NCBI RefSeq assembly: GCF_030272615.1
Contig: NC_081409.1
Location: 654,256,468 to 654,320,467, forward strand
Direction of reading: 5' to 3'
From: Cryptomeria japonica
Taxonomy: Eukaryota; Streptophyta; Pinopsida; Cupressales; Cupressaceae
Length of the DNA: 64,000 bases
Shown: piece by piece, positions 42,895 to 55,199 of the stretch
How the letters are laid out: the number at the start of each line of letters is the position of its first letter
Position numbering within the stretch: position 1 is the stretch's first letter
The notes under the pieces: model-generated
Seen by the model: only the letters and a program-made list of their open reading frames with translations
What the model was told of the DNA's origin: nothing
Database searches by the model: none
Made by a program: the position numbers and the translations under genes

Positions 42895-43345
42895 TCATAC
42901 TTTGTTCCAAAACTTCCAATTTCTTTGAGGCAGTCTGTCAAACAGTCGGCGTGCCATTTCAAAGATCCCATTTTCGCACAGGCTAGGGGATGTTGACAAA
43001 GCTTTACACCTGCACCCAAGCCAACGAAGAATCAGAAAAATCACTATCTGCAGGTGCAAAATAGATGGGTGACCGATACTAATGAATGAAAGAAGGGGAA
43101 TGTTCAGCCTATTGGTCTTTAGTCCCGAGGAGCATGCCCTTATTCCATGAGCTGATATTGCTCCCATTTTCGCATAGGCTGGGGGATGTTGACATAGCTT
43201 TACACATTACCAAACATTGCTCCAATTTTCACAAACCCTATTCCATGAGCCAAAATTGCTTGGAGATGGCATTAAACGGTCAAAACGGTTCACGTGCCTC
43301 ATCGAAAACCTGGAGTATGCTTACTTTGGGAAGGAGTACGCTACT
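42895..43345 (-). pseudogene. PPR-protein gene remnant
   Basis: Minus-strand fragments resemble pentatricopeptide repeats of the plant organelle RNA-processing family: MARRLFDRLPQRNWKFWN (42900-42965, matching the A-x2-LFD-x-MP-x-RN-x3-WN pattern), a second piece with AYAKMGAIS (about 43162-43190) and QVFDEAREPF (about 43270-43310). The pieces are in different frames with stops and a duplicated CCCATTTTCGCA(C/T)AGGCT box (42967, 43164). No intact repeat series exists. Probably a captured or retroposed relic. Confidence 0.6.
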
Positions 43346-43960
43346 GGGGCGACAATGTGAGAATGGGAAGAGGCCACGAAAATGATGTTTGAAATATCTT
43401 GGTCTTTCTTTTTTTTTGAAAGTAATGATCACGGTCATCAAAATTTCGACGAACGAGGGAACCTTTGTAAAAAAGCACAAATTTCATTGCCAATTCCTTC
43501 TCTGTCGAAAATAGATATTGAATTATCATTGGAATTCCGATGAATGCGGGCAATTTTTTCAAAAAAAAATCAAATTTGTTCACAATATACCATCTCCGTC
43601 AGAAACTTCCGTCAGAATTTTAGGCCAAATGTATTAGTGTCATACTATCATACGAAAATAAGCTAGCACAAGCCAAACAAAAAAAAAGTTATTTATGCCC
43701 AAAATAATAGAAAATATAGTCATGAGATAGATCATTATCAAATATACTTGCTATACATATCTATAATGGTGTGATTTTTAAAATTAGGGTTTCACCAATT
43801 AGGAAAGTGTAACATTGTAAATTGTATCTGCATACAATTTTGTCCTCACCTAGATCTCACCTTAGCAATCTTTCTTTCAATGCCTGATGATTACTTTGAA
43901 TCTACATACACCTCCCACAAGCTGGCATTTTCACTTTCTCTTATGTCTCTTTACTGAATT
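43346..43960. other. Spacer, no gene seen
   Basis: AT-rich, with TTTTTTTTT and AAAAAAAA tracts. No recognisable feature. Confidence 0.5.
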
Positions 43961-44690
43961 TAATTTCTGGTTCTTGGGACCAAGCTGCTAGGGAACCTTG
44001 GTCCTAGCTTAGGACCATGGTGCCAAAGTACTGTGGTCCACATAATTAAGATTTAAATTTTGTCCTTACAATGATTACTTCAAGTGGGTGGGAATTTAGG
44101 TCCCATGTTGACCTACTCTGAAAATTCAAATAGCTTTCGAATAGTTAAGTATAAAAGGAGACCTACCCCTCTCATTTGAAGTCTAAGCCTAAGTGGATCT
44201 TTCTCAAATACACTATAAAATTCCACTAAAGTGTGAAAGTAGTCTAGCATATATCAAGAATTAAAGGAGTAGTTTAGTCAAGTTTAAACATTCAAGGTGA
44301 CATTCATGATCAATATTTTATGAAGACATTCTACATGCCATCCTAAAACCCTTGTGTGAGGATTTGAGCAAGCTTCATCAAGGTATACATTTCAATTATA
44401 AGAATTCATTTTTTAGATATAGCCGTTCCCTCAAAAGGAAAGCATCTTGTTGCAATTCAATTCTATTTTCATCACAATTATCATTTCAATTTGAAGGTTA
44501 ATTCCTACATTGGGGTTCAACCCAAGGAAAACCCATGTCCTCAACTCCTTTTCCTCTCTTTTTGTGTGCAAGAATTAATTCAAGAGCTATGATCAAATAT
44601 TTCAAGATTTGATGAGGATGAGCAGGTTTAGATTTTGAAGGAGCAAAAACTGAACGACCAAGGTCACCTACCACCACTATCCTAAGAATG
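43961..44690 (+). repeat. Diverged LTR-like copy F2
   Basis: Contains a TATA-like GTATAAAAGGAGACC (44150-44164), then the blocks listed for F1. A GGACCATGGTGCC / GGGACCAAGCTGC cluster lies at 43977-44040, somewhat like the GGACCA...TGGTCC unit of N's LTR. Orientation is inferred from the TATA site. F1 and F2 may be LTRs of one old element, but I could not find pol between them. Confidence 0.45.
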
Positions 44691-45945
44691 TTTCCCAATC
44701 TTCTAATACTAAATCCACCGTGTCTTCCTTATCTAAATAAGATCCAACTTACCCATTAAAAATTTACAAGACAATGGTGACCTACCATGATAGTCTTGAC
44801 AAAATTTACAGTTATAGCTTCTTGCTGCAAATGAGTTCTGCAACTCTTGATTAAATAGGATATTGTCGATTCATAGTCTTTTATTCTTAGTTGGATCTCA
44901 CACTAACAGTTATGAGATCACTCTCTTTGATTCTTGGAGTCTCTTCTCTCTCTCTTTCATAGTCTCACAACTCACTGTGTCACACTTGGATGATGCCATG
45001 CTCAACCACTCCTCATTGGTTTTCTCAATTGCTAGACCTACAATAGTTATACAGGTACTCTATCACTACTAGTTAAACCCTCTCACCGGTTTGATTTCTC
45101 ACTCACTCTACAAGTCTCTTAGAGTAAATTCTAAGGTAAATAATCCTTCTATGTACTCCATCTCTCCTTACTCTTCTTCTTCTCTTCAAGCATCAATCTT
45201 TTCTCTTTCGAGCTCATATATTTATAATGCTAGATTCTCGCCACAAATACATTCAAACACTATCATGTTCGGTTTTTATTTTCCAACTCAATCTAAATCC
45301 CCTTTGATTTGATCTGCTTTTCAGGGATATGATCTTTATGACAAAGTTCAATCACCAACATAAGTTCACATTCCAATGTGCATTTTCTAAATCTCGAGAT
45401 GTGCACCATGCTATTTTGCTTTTCTCTGTCACTCGCCATTAATGGATTTGTTGTTTCCTTCACCAAATAGGTACGAAGATCAAATCTTCTTGTAGTATCA
45501 TTGTAGTTGTATTTCCAACTTGCCTTCCTCGAGCCGCAATCTTGTGGCATCCTCTGTGGCTTGTGGGTTCCTCATAAAAGACAATTTGCCTACAGATTTT
45601 TTACATCAATGCACACTCCACCGACCTATACAATACCTCCACCTAGCATCCAGCTATCATGCTTGTCGACATCCACCTTTTCTTAGATTCCTATGTTGGT
45701 CTGACATACTTTGTCGACCAAGGTTGATTACCGGTTTAGTTTATGTTATCGGTATGACCATCAACCATCCCCATTGTTCTGTTTACCGGTTGTTGTTCCT
45801 TCATAGCAACCAAACAATCTTCATTTATCTTTCTAGATCTTATAGTTATTCTTGTTGAATTTCAGACCCTCTTTCTTCATCATCTTGTCTTCCTCATAAT
45901 ATTTTCCTCAAGCAGTTAAGCTTTTTTGCACACAGAGGACCACAA
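44691..45945 (-). pseudogene. Element E: internal remnant next to its primer site
   Basis: Lies inside the E primer site. A minus frame (45550-45293: PQDCGSRKASWKYNYNDTTR) is short and unlike any domain I recognise. Scattered Y/S-rich plus-strand ORFs are not supported. Confidence 0.4.
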
Positions 45946-45956
45946 CTCTGATACCA
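45946..45956 (-). other. Element E primer-binding site (initiator-Met tRNA type)
   Basis: Minus TGGTATCAGAG, immediately followed by TTGTGGTCC. It adjoins the LTR start, as in element D. Confidence 0.85.
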
Positions 45957-45958
45957 AT

Positions 45959-47510
45959 TCTTAATCGTATAAGGATCTGATTAATACTGAGAGAGGGGGT
46001 GAATTTGTATTAAGACAATCTATAAATTCAAATTAAAAATCATTTACAATTGATCTAAAATCAATGAATCTATCCCTTTAGCTGATCTCATACACTTGTT
46101 ACTTACTTATGAAATCTTATTAATCAGAATATTCACCAACTAGATATCTGATCAACACATACTCATACTGACTTATTATCAGATAAGAATACTTCATCTG
46201 TCAATTCATTATCATTACCAATAACCACTTTCAGATCTCTAATAAAAAGCAGTAAACTTAGCATAAATGGTAATCAGAAATAATGCAAGAAAACATAAAC
46301 ACTATGAAAAGACATTCCACACATGAATAGCAAGATTTTTGACATGGAAACCCAAATGGGAAAAACCACGATGGGTACCCACAATAATTTTTACTCTTTT
46401 GAAGTACACCCTGTTAGGAGCTTAGCCCTATTAGGAGCTTACAATACGCTCGATTAGGAGTTGATCCTGTTAGAAGTCAACCAGTTAAGGGATTTATCTA
46501 TCACTCCAGCTAGGAGCTTAATGATTTGTTAGGATCAACCTGGTTAGAGGATTTAAACAATCTTTTGTGAGCTACCCTTTTAGGGGAATTAGATGGCAAA
46601 GGCATGTTAGGACCTACATGGTTAAGGTATTTATGCTGTTGTAATTGTTAGAGAATAACAGTGAAAAATGATCTGTTACTTTGCACTTTTAGCTTGCTAG
46701 ATCATATCTAGTTATGCTTCATAAATTGCAACACTTAGATAGATCTCTATCTTCTTTGGGATGGCTTAACTCATTCTCCTAATGCCACAAACACATGAAA
46801 CATTAGTTGTGTCACCCTAAATAGGCATCTCAACTAGGTTGGCCACAAAACCCTAATTACATCTTGAATTTACAATACAGATCATAAGAGATCATCACAA
46901 ATTGTTATACAGATCATTTCAACAAATTAGAATGCAATATCAATTGTTGGTTGATCGTAACCCATCACAAAAATTTGATCTGTATCCTTAAAACATTCTA
47001 CTAAGCGTTTCACATATTCCCAAGAAATTCTTCCTTGAATCGGGCCAAAACAATAATTAAACCTTTCACGCAGTTTGTGCCATATTACCAGTTTCATGTA
47101 GACTCTTTGTCAATCATCGTCATAAAAAAAATCATTACTGGTTGAGTGAATTCATCATTGGTCCTAAAACCCTATGAAAACCTTAGCACAAGACCATCAA
47201 AAATTCAAAACATGCCTTCCGGTAATCAACATAGGATATGGTTTTGGTCACATACACAAATCCATCATAAAATATTATGTCTCAAACCACAAGTCTCCAA
47301 CCATAACCATTTTACCGATTTCATCAAAATATTTTCTTTTACCGGTTGAAGTCCCAATTCTTAGTTATGTTGGTAAACCCTGTCATACTTAAAAATTCTA
47401 AATCCGGTAGACAAAAATACTTATCCAAAAAGTCGGACATCAAAATTCACTATAATCATCATCAACCATTAATTGACATAGGTTTCCATCAATGACAACA
47501 CAAATAAATG
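45959..47510 (-). repeat. Element E 5' LTR (outer end approximate)
   Basis: Begins TCTTAATCGTATAAGG (the TG terminus seems mutated), contains CTGAGAGAGGGGGTGAAT and TGGGAAAAACCACGATGGGTACCCACA, the counterparts of D's LTR boxes. It ends near CATCAATGACAACACA (about 47490-47503), as D does. A cluster of TTAGGAG-type motifs lies at 46405-46560. I see no matching second LTR in the window. Confidence 0.65.
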
Positions 47511-47780
47511 ATCATGTCCTCTTCCTCTACCGATACAGTCATCAACTTATTGCATTAGTTATATATACTATTAGGGTTTATGATTTAATGATTTATTGGA
47601 GGAATAAAATAAAAAGGGACACACTTACGGTAAAGGGCCCAATTTTATTATCTATGAAGTGATGAAATATTACTTTAGATTTAATTAAATTAATTAATTA
47701 AATGCTTAAAGAGAAATTACAATGCAAGATGGAAACACACTAAGGTGGGTGCTAAACTAAGCGTAGAATTGTACCACCCT

Positions 47781-48475
47781 AGCAAGGGTGTACAATTTAT
47801 GATGCTACAATAACTGATAAGCAGTTAAGTGGTGTATTGCGGAATAACCATATACACATCATGCATCTGGTGAAGCAAGTGCTAGGTCTGGAGTTTTTAC
47901 TAACCCGTAATAGGTACATGGTCAGCTCTGACATCCCATCCTTTTTCCTGGCCATGCTCTTATATGCGGGGGTTTCTAGGGAATGGGCAAAGAAGCTCTC
48001 CCAGATGTTGTTTGAGCATAAGTATCTGAAGGGAATTGTTGTTGTGCTTGACAATATCGATGGGGCACCTGGGGCACTCACCATTCCCCTACTAGACAAC
48101 TACAACTGTGGGGGACCTCAGGTGGTAAAACACCCAATTGTGTATACTGAACAATTGGAGTTGCTACAGGGTCAATGGGATAACATAAGCATGAACATCA
48201 ATTTTCTCCTCTATTTGGCCAAAATCAAGGAGCCAAAATGGAATGATTGGCACTGGGACTATCTAATCGGTGAAGGGTTTCTTGACAAATTTGAAGTCAA
48301 CAAACAAGATGCTAAGGAGATTGTTGGACAACTGGAGCTGGGGTGTGGAGAGGACTGGATTTTTCAAGATTGGCGGGACGTAAGGGATTTTGCAAGAGGG
48401 GAAGCCCATGCCAACTATGGAGAGGATTATCATGTCATCCTCCTTGCCAATGAAGTCAGGGCTAGAATCATCTAG
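47781..48475 (+). pseudogene. Unrecognised ORF (about 231 codons)
   Basis: The frame is open from a TAG at 47780 (QGCTIYDATIT...) to a TAG at 48475. It has no ATG near the start, so it is probably the C-terminal part of a longer ORF. The sequence has Trp/Gly/Asp-rich stretches (QGQWDNISMN, EPKWNDWHWDYLIG, GEDWIFQDWRDVRDFARGE) and no motif I recognise. Codon composition looks coding-like compared with the flanks. It could be retroelement-derived like ORF U, but I see no shared motif. Confidence 0.5.
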
Positions 48476-48864
48476 CCAAAATGAGAAGTTGTGAATACAG
48501 TAATGCCAAGGCACCGACGAGCCCGAACTGCTTGAAGAATGGGGCACTAAACCACTATCTGTGTCTGATCTAGTTCTACATTTTTTTTTGTTACTGGTAG
48601 ACTAGTACTCAGTTAATTACTCCTATGTTATAAACTATAATTTAGCCTTAGGGGTGTTTTTATAACAGCGGTTTTGGAAATATCCTTTGTATATTGTTAC
48701 TGCTTAAAAAGAATGCATGAAATGAAATATATTAATATAAAATAATATTTTTTATGTATTCGCATGTTTTGTTATAAGGGTATTCTTATAATTTTAGTTA
48801 TGTATTTGCTAGTTATGTATTTTAATTATGAATATTTAAATCTCCTCAGTGCGATAAAACATTT
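48476..48864. other. Spacer, no gene seen
   Basis: AT-rich sequence with T runs. No supported feature. Confidence 0.5.
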
Positions 48865-49222
48865 AAGCATTCTATATTTCTATAAAGAGTTCATCGTTAT
48901 TCAAAAGCACTGTAGTAAAGTAGGCATTGGACTTTAGCCCATCATGATTAAAATATAACATTCATGGAAAGTGGTTATTATTATAATGTTGTCATCAATG
49001 TTATCTAATGACGTGTAAGCATTCTATGTTGCTATAAAGAGTTCATCGTTATTCATCAGCACTATAGTAAAGTAGGCATTGGGCCTTGGACCATCATGAT
49101 TAGAATCTAGTATTCATGGCAACTGTCTATTAATAGAATGTTATCATCACAATTATCTAATAACATATAAGAATTCTATATTTTTATAAAGAGTTCATCG
49201 TTATTCATCAGTAGTAAAGAAT
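48865..49222. repeat. 152-bp tandem repeat, 2.4 copies
   Basis: AAGCATTCTATATTTCTATAAAGAG... starts at 48865, 49017 and 49169 (partial). Shared TTCATCGTTATTCA, AGTAAAGTAGGCATTG and CCATCATGATTA(A/G)AA. The spacing is exactly 152 bp. Confidence 0.9.
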
Positions 49223-49990
49223 TGTTTTTTCTGCACATTTGTTAATTTTCATTTAATAAATACATGTAAATAAGAGACTAAAAAAATATGTACTCAAACA
49301 TAAATCAAGTATTTTCATGAAATTTGCAATAAGGAGAGGTGAAATTAGATACAAAAACTAACTGCAACACCTTGAATTTATCTAAGATCAGTGAGTTACT
49401 CCATTGGGACTTGAATTCATGAAATACATAATGTATTGTGATTCAGTTTGACAAATAGCTTGTAGATCTAAGAAAATATTGCCTTACAACATATCCAACA
49501 TGTTTAAGAAATTTAATTGAATCCTTTAATCAAAGAATAAACATAAACTACATACAACACAACAATGCAAAGAATGAAACAAATCCTTGATTAAATTCCA
49601 TTCAAAATATAATAGAATCACATAATGGATAGAAAAAATGTGAATTATATTTCATTGATTCAAAATTTATCTACCATAATACAAAATCTATGTCAATTCC
49701 TCAAATTGTGCAAGAAATTTGATACAAGTTTCATTATAATTTCTCTGCAAATTGACATTATAGCTTTGTCATTCACTTGGACATGTTATTGGATCCTAGA
49801 CTCAGAGTTCTAAACATATGACTCAGACTAGAGACTTCAGAATCAAGACTATGGAACCTTGTCTCATGGCCTTGAATTACCTTGAGACTACAACTAGTGG
49901 TCCTTGTGTACTGTATCCCATTAGGTCCAAAAAGTGGGCTCAAGGTGCGAGCTTTTGCTGCCTTGGAAACTAGGATGATGGTGGGTGAAA
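49223..49990. other. Spacer, no gene seen
   Basis: AT-rich. ORFs are short and unsupported. Confidence 0.5.
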
Positions 49991-49994
49991 GTTG

Positions 49995-52882
49995 TTACCA
50001 GCCTTCCAAAAATGACATTGTCACTCCAAAATTGCAGGGGGGCAAAAAGGTAAAAAACAACAACTTGTCTTCCTCCTCATCTAATCTTTGTTGGAGGATG
50101 ACACAAAACTTCCTATACCATTTATCCATTTTGTTGTCTAGCCAATCAAAAGTCTTCATGCCTTGCAACCTATTCAATGCAGTCTTAGTTGTTTGAGGTG
50201 GGACCCCCACCACATCCACACCCATGATCCTATCCAAAATTGTACTATAGGAAGCCTCTTCATATGGATCAGATTCCAATGCTTCACAGACTCTTTCTAT
50301 AGCCTTTTGAAAATCTGCATGCCAGAAGTTCAACTCCTTAATGTGTTTCATTGCTATCAAAATTGATGGAATGTCCCACCATTGTAGCCCCTTGAGTGAT
50401 TTAAACATATCACTCATTTCTTTCTTTTCCTTCTCAATGATTGGGAGTTCCTTGATCAATTGATTATAGTTTTTTCATATCACTTCAATTTCATTTGCTT
50501 CACTCTCTTTATTTTGAGATGATGCCAAAATAATCTCCTTCAAATGTTGCCATTTTGGAAACCAAGTAGCCCTAATAGGCTGAAAGAATAACAAAATGGA
50601 ATCCAAATCACTTTCAATCTTGGATAGAGAAGAATAATTAGCATGGACTTCCTCTAATTTGTCCATGACTCTACCGACTACATTCAAAATTGAAGTCATT
50701 CTAATCTCATAATAATTCTTTGAAGCTTCCTCTTTGGTTTCTTGTATCTCCTTTGTGGATTTCTCTAACTCTTCAGGTTCTATTCCTCCTGAGGTCCTTG
50801 TCTCAGGTTTAATCAGTTTTTCTTTCAATTTGAAATTTTCAAAGAATAATAAATGGTCACTATGATTAAGCTGGTCCAAACTATCCCCGAGAACAACGTC
50901 CTTTGCCTCTAAATCTCATACCACTATCTGAGAAAATTTGGCTGCATGGGAAGTCAGAGAAACAACCTCTCCTGCAGTGATGTCACTGGCTATCATCAAA
51001 ATTGCTTCACCCCTCTATTGTTTTAATCCAAAAGGAATGATTGGCTTATTTTAATTTGATCCTCTACCCCAAACTCCAAAGGCTTTGATATCTACATTTA
51101 TCCCGGACCCACAGTTCTCATATTCTTTAACATACCCTTGGTCATTTTTCCTTATTACTTAGTCTAACAAAAATATTTTTCTATGGTCTCATCCTAGGAA
51201 TAGGAGCATGCCACTTTTGGCAACCATTTCACTTTCATCCTTAGGGATAGATTGAATGTTGTCAGGTTCCACATTTATTTCTTCCCCCTCAGCTACATTT
51301 CTCAAGTTTTCCTTGAGCCAAAAAGATTTGAACTCGGGGGAATTCACAAAATTGTCATCTAACATGAAATCCCTTGAGGAAGCCACTTTCTCATTATCCA
51401 CCTCATGTATAGGGATGACACTAGGAACCAAATATTTGTTCGTGTCATCCAGTTGCTCTGCTACTTCATCCTCATTGAAAATTACTCTAGGAGGGAAGCA
51501 AAAGGCACATTGGGATCATCAGTCTCACGAATATCTACAAAATCTAAGATCTGTGTGTTTCCTTTATCTACTCTTCTTATCTCTCCCATAAATAGCCTCC
51601 TATCTTTTTCTTCTAATTTGTAGGACCCAGGTAGCCCCTCTTTTGTGATAACCACCCCTTTTTTGGAAAATGTGGGGATATCAACAATAGACTGCTCCTA
51701 AAAATTTTCTCCCTTATTCTTGGCTTCCTTCCCCAGGATGTCCTTTTGAATTATTTCATCACCATGTGAGAGGATAATTATCATTCTAGTAATGTTAGAT
51801 TCAAAGTCCTCTCTGAAAATCCCATTGTAGTTTTCATCCTCTTCCATTCTCTACTTCTCTATCCTTTTTAGCAGTTCCCATTTCTTCTTCCTTTGGACGA
51901 CATCACCTAGTAGAGAATTCCTTAATAGGTCTTCTATTTCATAAAATTGGTGATGGTAGGTTCTTTCTTTGAGGTTATTTAGCCTTAAATCCCCTATGTA
52001 TCCCTCAAGATCATAATTTCTAGCTCTAGCTACATTAAGCCTATAATTCTTGATAAAAAAATCCTGGATCTTCTCCAGATTATCATATCTAATGTTGGAT
52101 TCATTGAAGCTAGTGGCTTTGGAGAAATGCTTCCCTTTTCTTTCTAGGATTTGATCTTTATCCACCCACATTATTTTCATCATGAATTCCAAAAATGCAA
52201 GCCTAGGAGATACAAAACTTGGTAGCCTATGAGGAGCCTTCTCAAAACCATAGCACCTTATAATTGCATAGTCATCATAGAAGAATAAGTCTCCAAAATT
52301 ATGGCTAAAAGCCCCTTCTGCATATTATATATTTTGATCCCTATAGGCTTTTATTCTTAATACCTTAATTATGTGTGCATGCAACCTTTTTATTACAACA
52401 TTCAACATATCCAAATCCCTTTTGACAAAATAATCAAAGAATAAACAATAATCCCCAAAGTGAGAGCCCTTGTCCCACACTTGTGTCCATCTCTATATAG
52501 GCCATGGTAATTCTATTTGTGGATCTAGCATTCTGATATTCAGTTTTGGTGACCATGTTGACTTGTTCTGATACAAAATGAGATGGCACACCAAAGAATA
52601 GTGCTTGAATTTTAGTGCAGCTATTTCATCTTTTCCTTTCATTAGGCTCTCATATAACTTTATTTGGAGAATTTTGGAAAAGTAAAAAATTTCATTGTTG
52701 GATGGGTGTTCGATGGATAGTGCCAACATCATGTAATCAATCGGAAATAAAGCGAGCCCACAATATTCTCCTATGACTTGGCATAGGGAATAATATGTCC
52801 TTACAAAATAAGTTTCAAACTTATCTAGTGCGAAAGGCTCAGTCTCGGTGGGCAAGATGTAGCTTGGGGAAAATTTGGTGAG
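49995..52882 (-). pseudogene. ORF U: unrecognised ~950-codon frame, cut by element B
   Basis: Reading minus from 52882 (left flank of B): SLTKFSPSYILPTETEPFALDKFETYFVRTYYSL, continuing through TAG (about 52494), TAA (about 52327), TAG (about 51849) and a frameshift near 51431 to MVPSVIPIHEVDNEK..., and then to EGW near 49995. Trp/Asp/aromatic-rich in its first half (RWTQVWDKGSHFGDYCLFFDY), it becomes Lys/Glu-rich with coiled-coil character later (ELEKSTKEIQETKEEASKNY, DEEEDKLLF). I do not recognise it. It may be a non-pol ORF of a decayed LTR element, as D ORF2 is. Confidence 0.55.
52878..52882. repeat. Target-site candidate left of element B
   Basis: GTGAG precedes TGATAGAG. The right-hand copy lies outside the window beyond element C, so it cannot be checked here. 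Confidence 0.45.
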
Positions 52883-55036
52883 TGATAGAGAGATTGCTAG
52901 GAAAGTGCTCAAAAAGGCCAATTTGATCAAGAAGTTCAATTTGTTACCCAAAAAATTGTTTGAGTCTACTATATGTGTTTACAAAATCATTCTTGTAGTT
53001 ATAGTTCCAAGCACTTCATGTATCACTTTCCTAACAAACCCCCCCTTTTGGTGTTGGCTCACACCCATGCTCAAATCTACTCAAATTGCTCACTCCACCC
53101 ATCTACACACCCTCAATCTCTACTCTTTGGCATTCAGCCCTCTATTTCAGAGTTCTTTAGGAATCTTTTGCATGGACAAGTAGGGGTAGCAAGGTTTTAT
53201 TCTAGTTTTGATGCTCAAAGTTTAGTTTAAGGCCCATAGCCTTGGTTTACTCAACTAGGCAACCAAGCGTCAAAACCTCAAAAGGGGCTACACACTATCC
53301 AAGGACCTTTTTGCCAACAGTTTCACTATTTTATATTTTTCTCAAAAATTTCCACAGGTCCCCAAATCCTTCTTGCAATCGGGTTCATGAAATTTGTGTG
53401 TTATGCAGTCAAAGGGCTACTAGCCCGTGGAGGGCTAATTGACCAATTTTTTTTCTCCCTGCCCAACGATGTCCTTCTCCTCCATGAAAATTATTTTTTA
53501 TGATGTTAAATAGGTCATAGCAAGGATATTCTCATGGTTTTAGGTCCCACCAAGTTAGTTTAGTGACTGTCCACAAAATTTGGCTTAAAAGTAGGGTTTT
53601 GGAGGGTTTTGAAGTGTAATCACTGGGTTTGTATTCTCATGCACCTCTTCAAGAGCCTAGATCTTCATAATTCCACTAAAATGTCTTCAAAATGTTTCCC
53701 TTGCCTCTACCATACGAGCATTTTTCCAAAACTTGGCAAACAATTGAAAAATCAGTAAAATTATCATTGTGACAGTCAAAACGCTGCCCTTTTACTAGTC
53801 AGCAATCATTACACTTTGGGACCTACATAAAGAAGAGTTTTGAATTGGAAATAAAACTCAATGAGGTCTAAAAAAATTGGATAATCTCCTATTACAATTC
53901 CTTCTCAGTTACAACGCTTGGATGATGCTTCTGAAGCATTCCGTAAGCAAATTGACAACATAATTCAGAAAAATAGTGAACTCATTATTTTGCTTACAAA
54001 GTGAGAATGATTAAGTGGAACAAGATATTATAACACATCAAGATGATTCTTCACACCCTTGGTCACATGTCCAAACCTCTTCCTCATTCATTTGTTCACT
54101 CCAAATTACTTTTGGATGCAAATCTTGAGTTTTAGTTCATGCTACTAGCCAAATAACCAATACTTGCCTAGTATTCACTCAAGTCCTTCTTCCAACCACA
54201 CTCTTGGCACAAAATAGAGAATATGTATAGTATATACATGATTTACAACTTTAATAAATCCATTATGTGGGATCCTAGACCTAGATTAGTCAAGTGGTGA
54301 CATTTTAGAACTTCAAACCCTTGATAGGGCAGCGAGCACAAAGTTTGCAAATAATTTTGTACAATCCAATTTACAAGAGAAAAAAATACCAAAATCAACT
54401 AGAGAGAATTATAAAACTATTATTCACACTTCCCAAAGGTACAGTATGGACTATGGAGCTACAGTACAAACTGTTTCATAAAGGAAGGAAAAACCAGTCA
54501 TAAAAGCCAAAATTTCATGATTTCATTAAAAAAAACTCTTGCTCATACAATCACAAACCTTATTCAAGGAAAAGGGAGGGTTTTTTATAGTCCATAAAAT
54601 TATTTATCAAGCCCTATATAGATGTGAGGCTTTCACAACTACATTTTGCAAGCAAAAACCCAAAAATGACAACTTTAACAACTTTTCAAGCCAAATGACA
54701 ACTTTTCCTGCTCAATGAGGCATTTTTGACAATCTAACCTTGTCAACTTTTCTAAACAACTTTTATATGCCTAAAAACACTTATCAAACATGTTTCAATG
54801 CTCTTTAAGGCATTAGAAGACCTTTTTGGCAATTTTGCACATTTTTGCAAAAAATTGTCAACTCAAAGCCTGAAAGGCAAAACTTGATCTCTTGAGCCCA
54901 AAATGAGATCAAAACCACTAAAAATGACACAAAACAAAATAAAACAACATTAAAAACCTAACACAAGACATTCCAAATAAGAAAGTACCAAATACTCAAA
55001 AATGAGAGTTTTACTCAACTAGGTGCTCCTGCACCA
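52883..55036 (-). repeat. Element B 3' LTR (2154 bp)
   Basis: The terminal 60 bp match 59700-59760, apart from GGGAG/GAGAG and GCTC/GATC. ORFs in it (52875-53442, 54321-54503) are not supported as genes. Confidence 0.88.
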
Positions 55037-55046
55037 TACTCCCCCA
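55037..55046 (-). other. Element B polypurine tract
   Basis: On the minus strand TTTGGGGGAGTA precedes the LTR start TGGTGCAGG. Confidence 0.75.
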
Positions 55047-55099
55047 AAGACAAAGAAGTCATGTGACTCCTTGAGGCAGCAAAGAAGAAGGTATGCCAG

Positions 55100-55180
55100 C
55101 TTTCTAAAAGTTAGCTTTAGGTATCCATGTGGCCTTTGAGATAGGCTTGTCCTTCCATTTGATGAGATGCTCCATTTAGG
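55100..55180 (-). pseudogene. Element B chromodomain remnant
   Basis: Minus: MEHLIKWKDKPISKATWIPKANF, the typical 'YLIKWK...ATWEP' core of a chromovirus chromodomain. TAG/TAA codons separate it from the integrase C terminus. Confidence 0.78.
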
Positions 55181-55199
55181 TGTGATTGCTTGTCTTTTT

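Noticed and set aside
47146-47392. Short His/Ser/Ile-rich ORFs in E's LTR
   Set aside because: They lie in a LTR, lack similarity and are overlapping frames of the same AT-rich DNA.
52875-53442. Plus ORFs in B's 3' LTR
   Set aside because: Antisense to the LTR's own strand, no motif.
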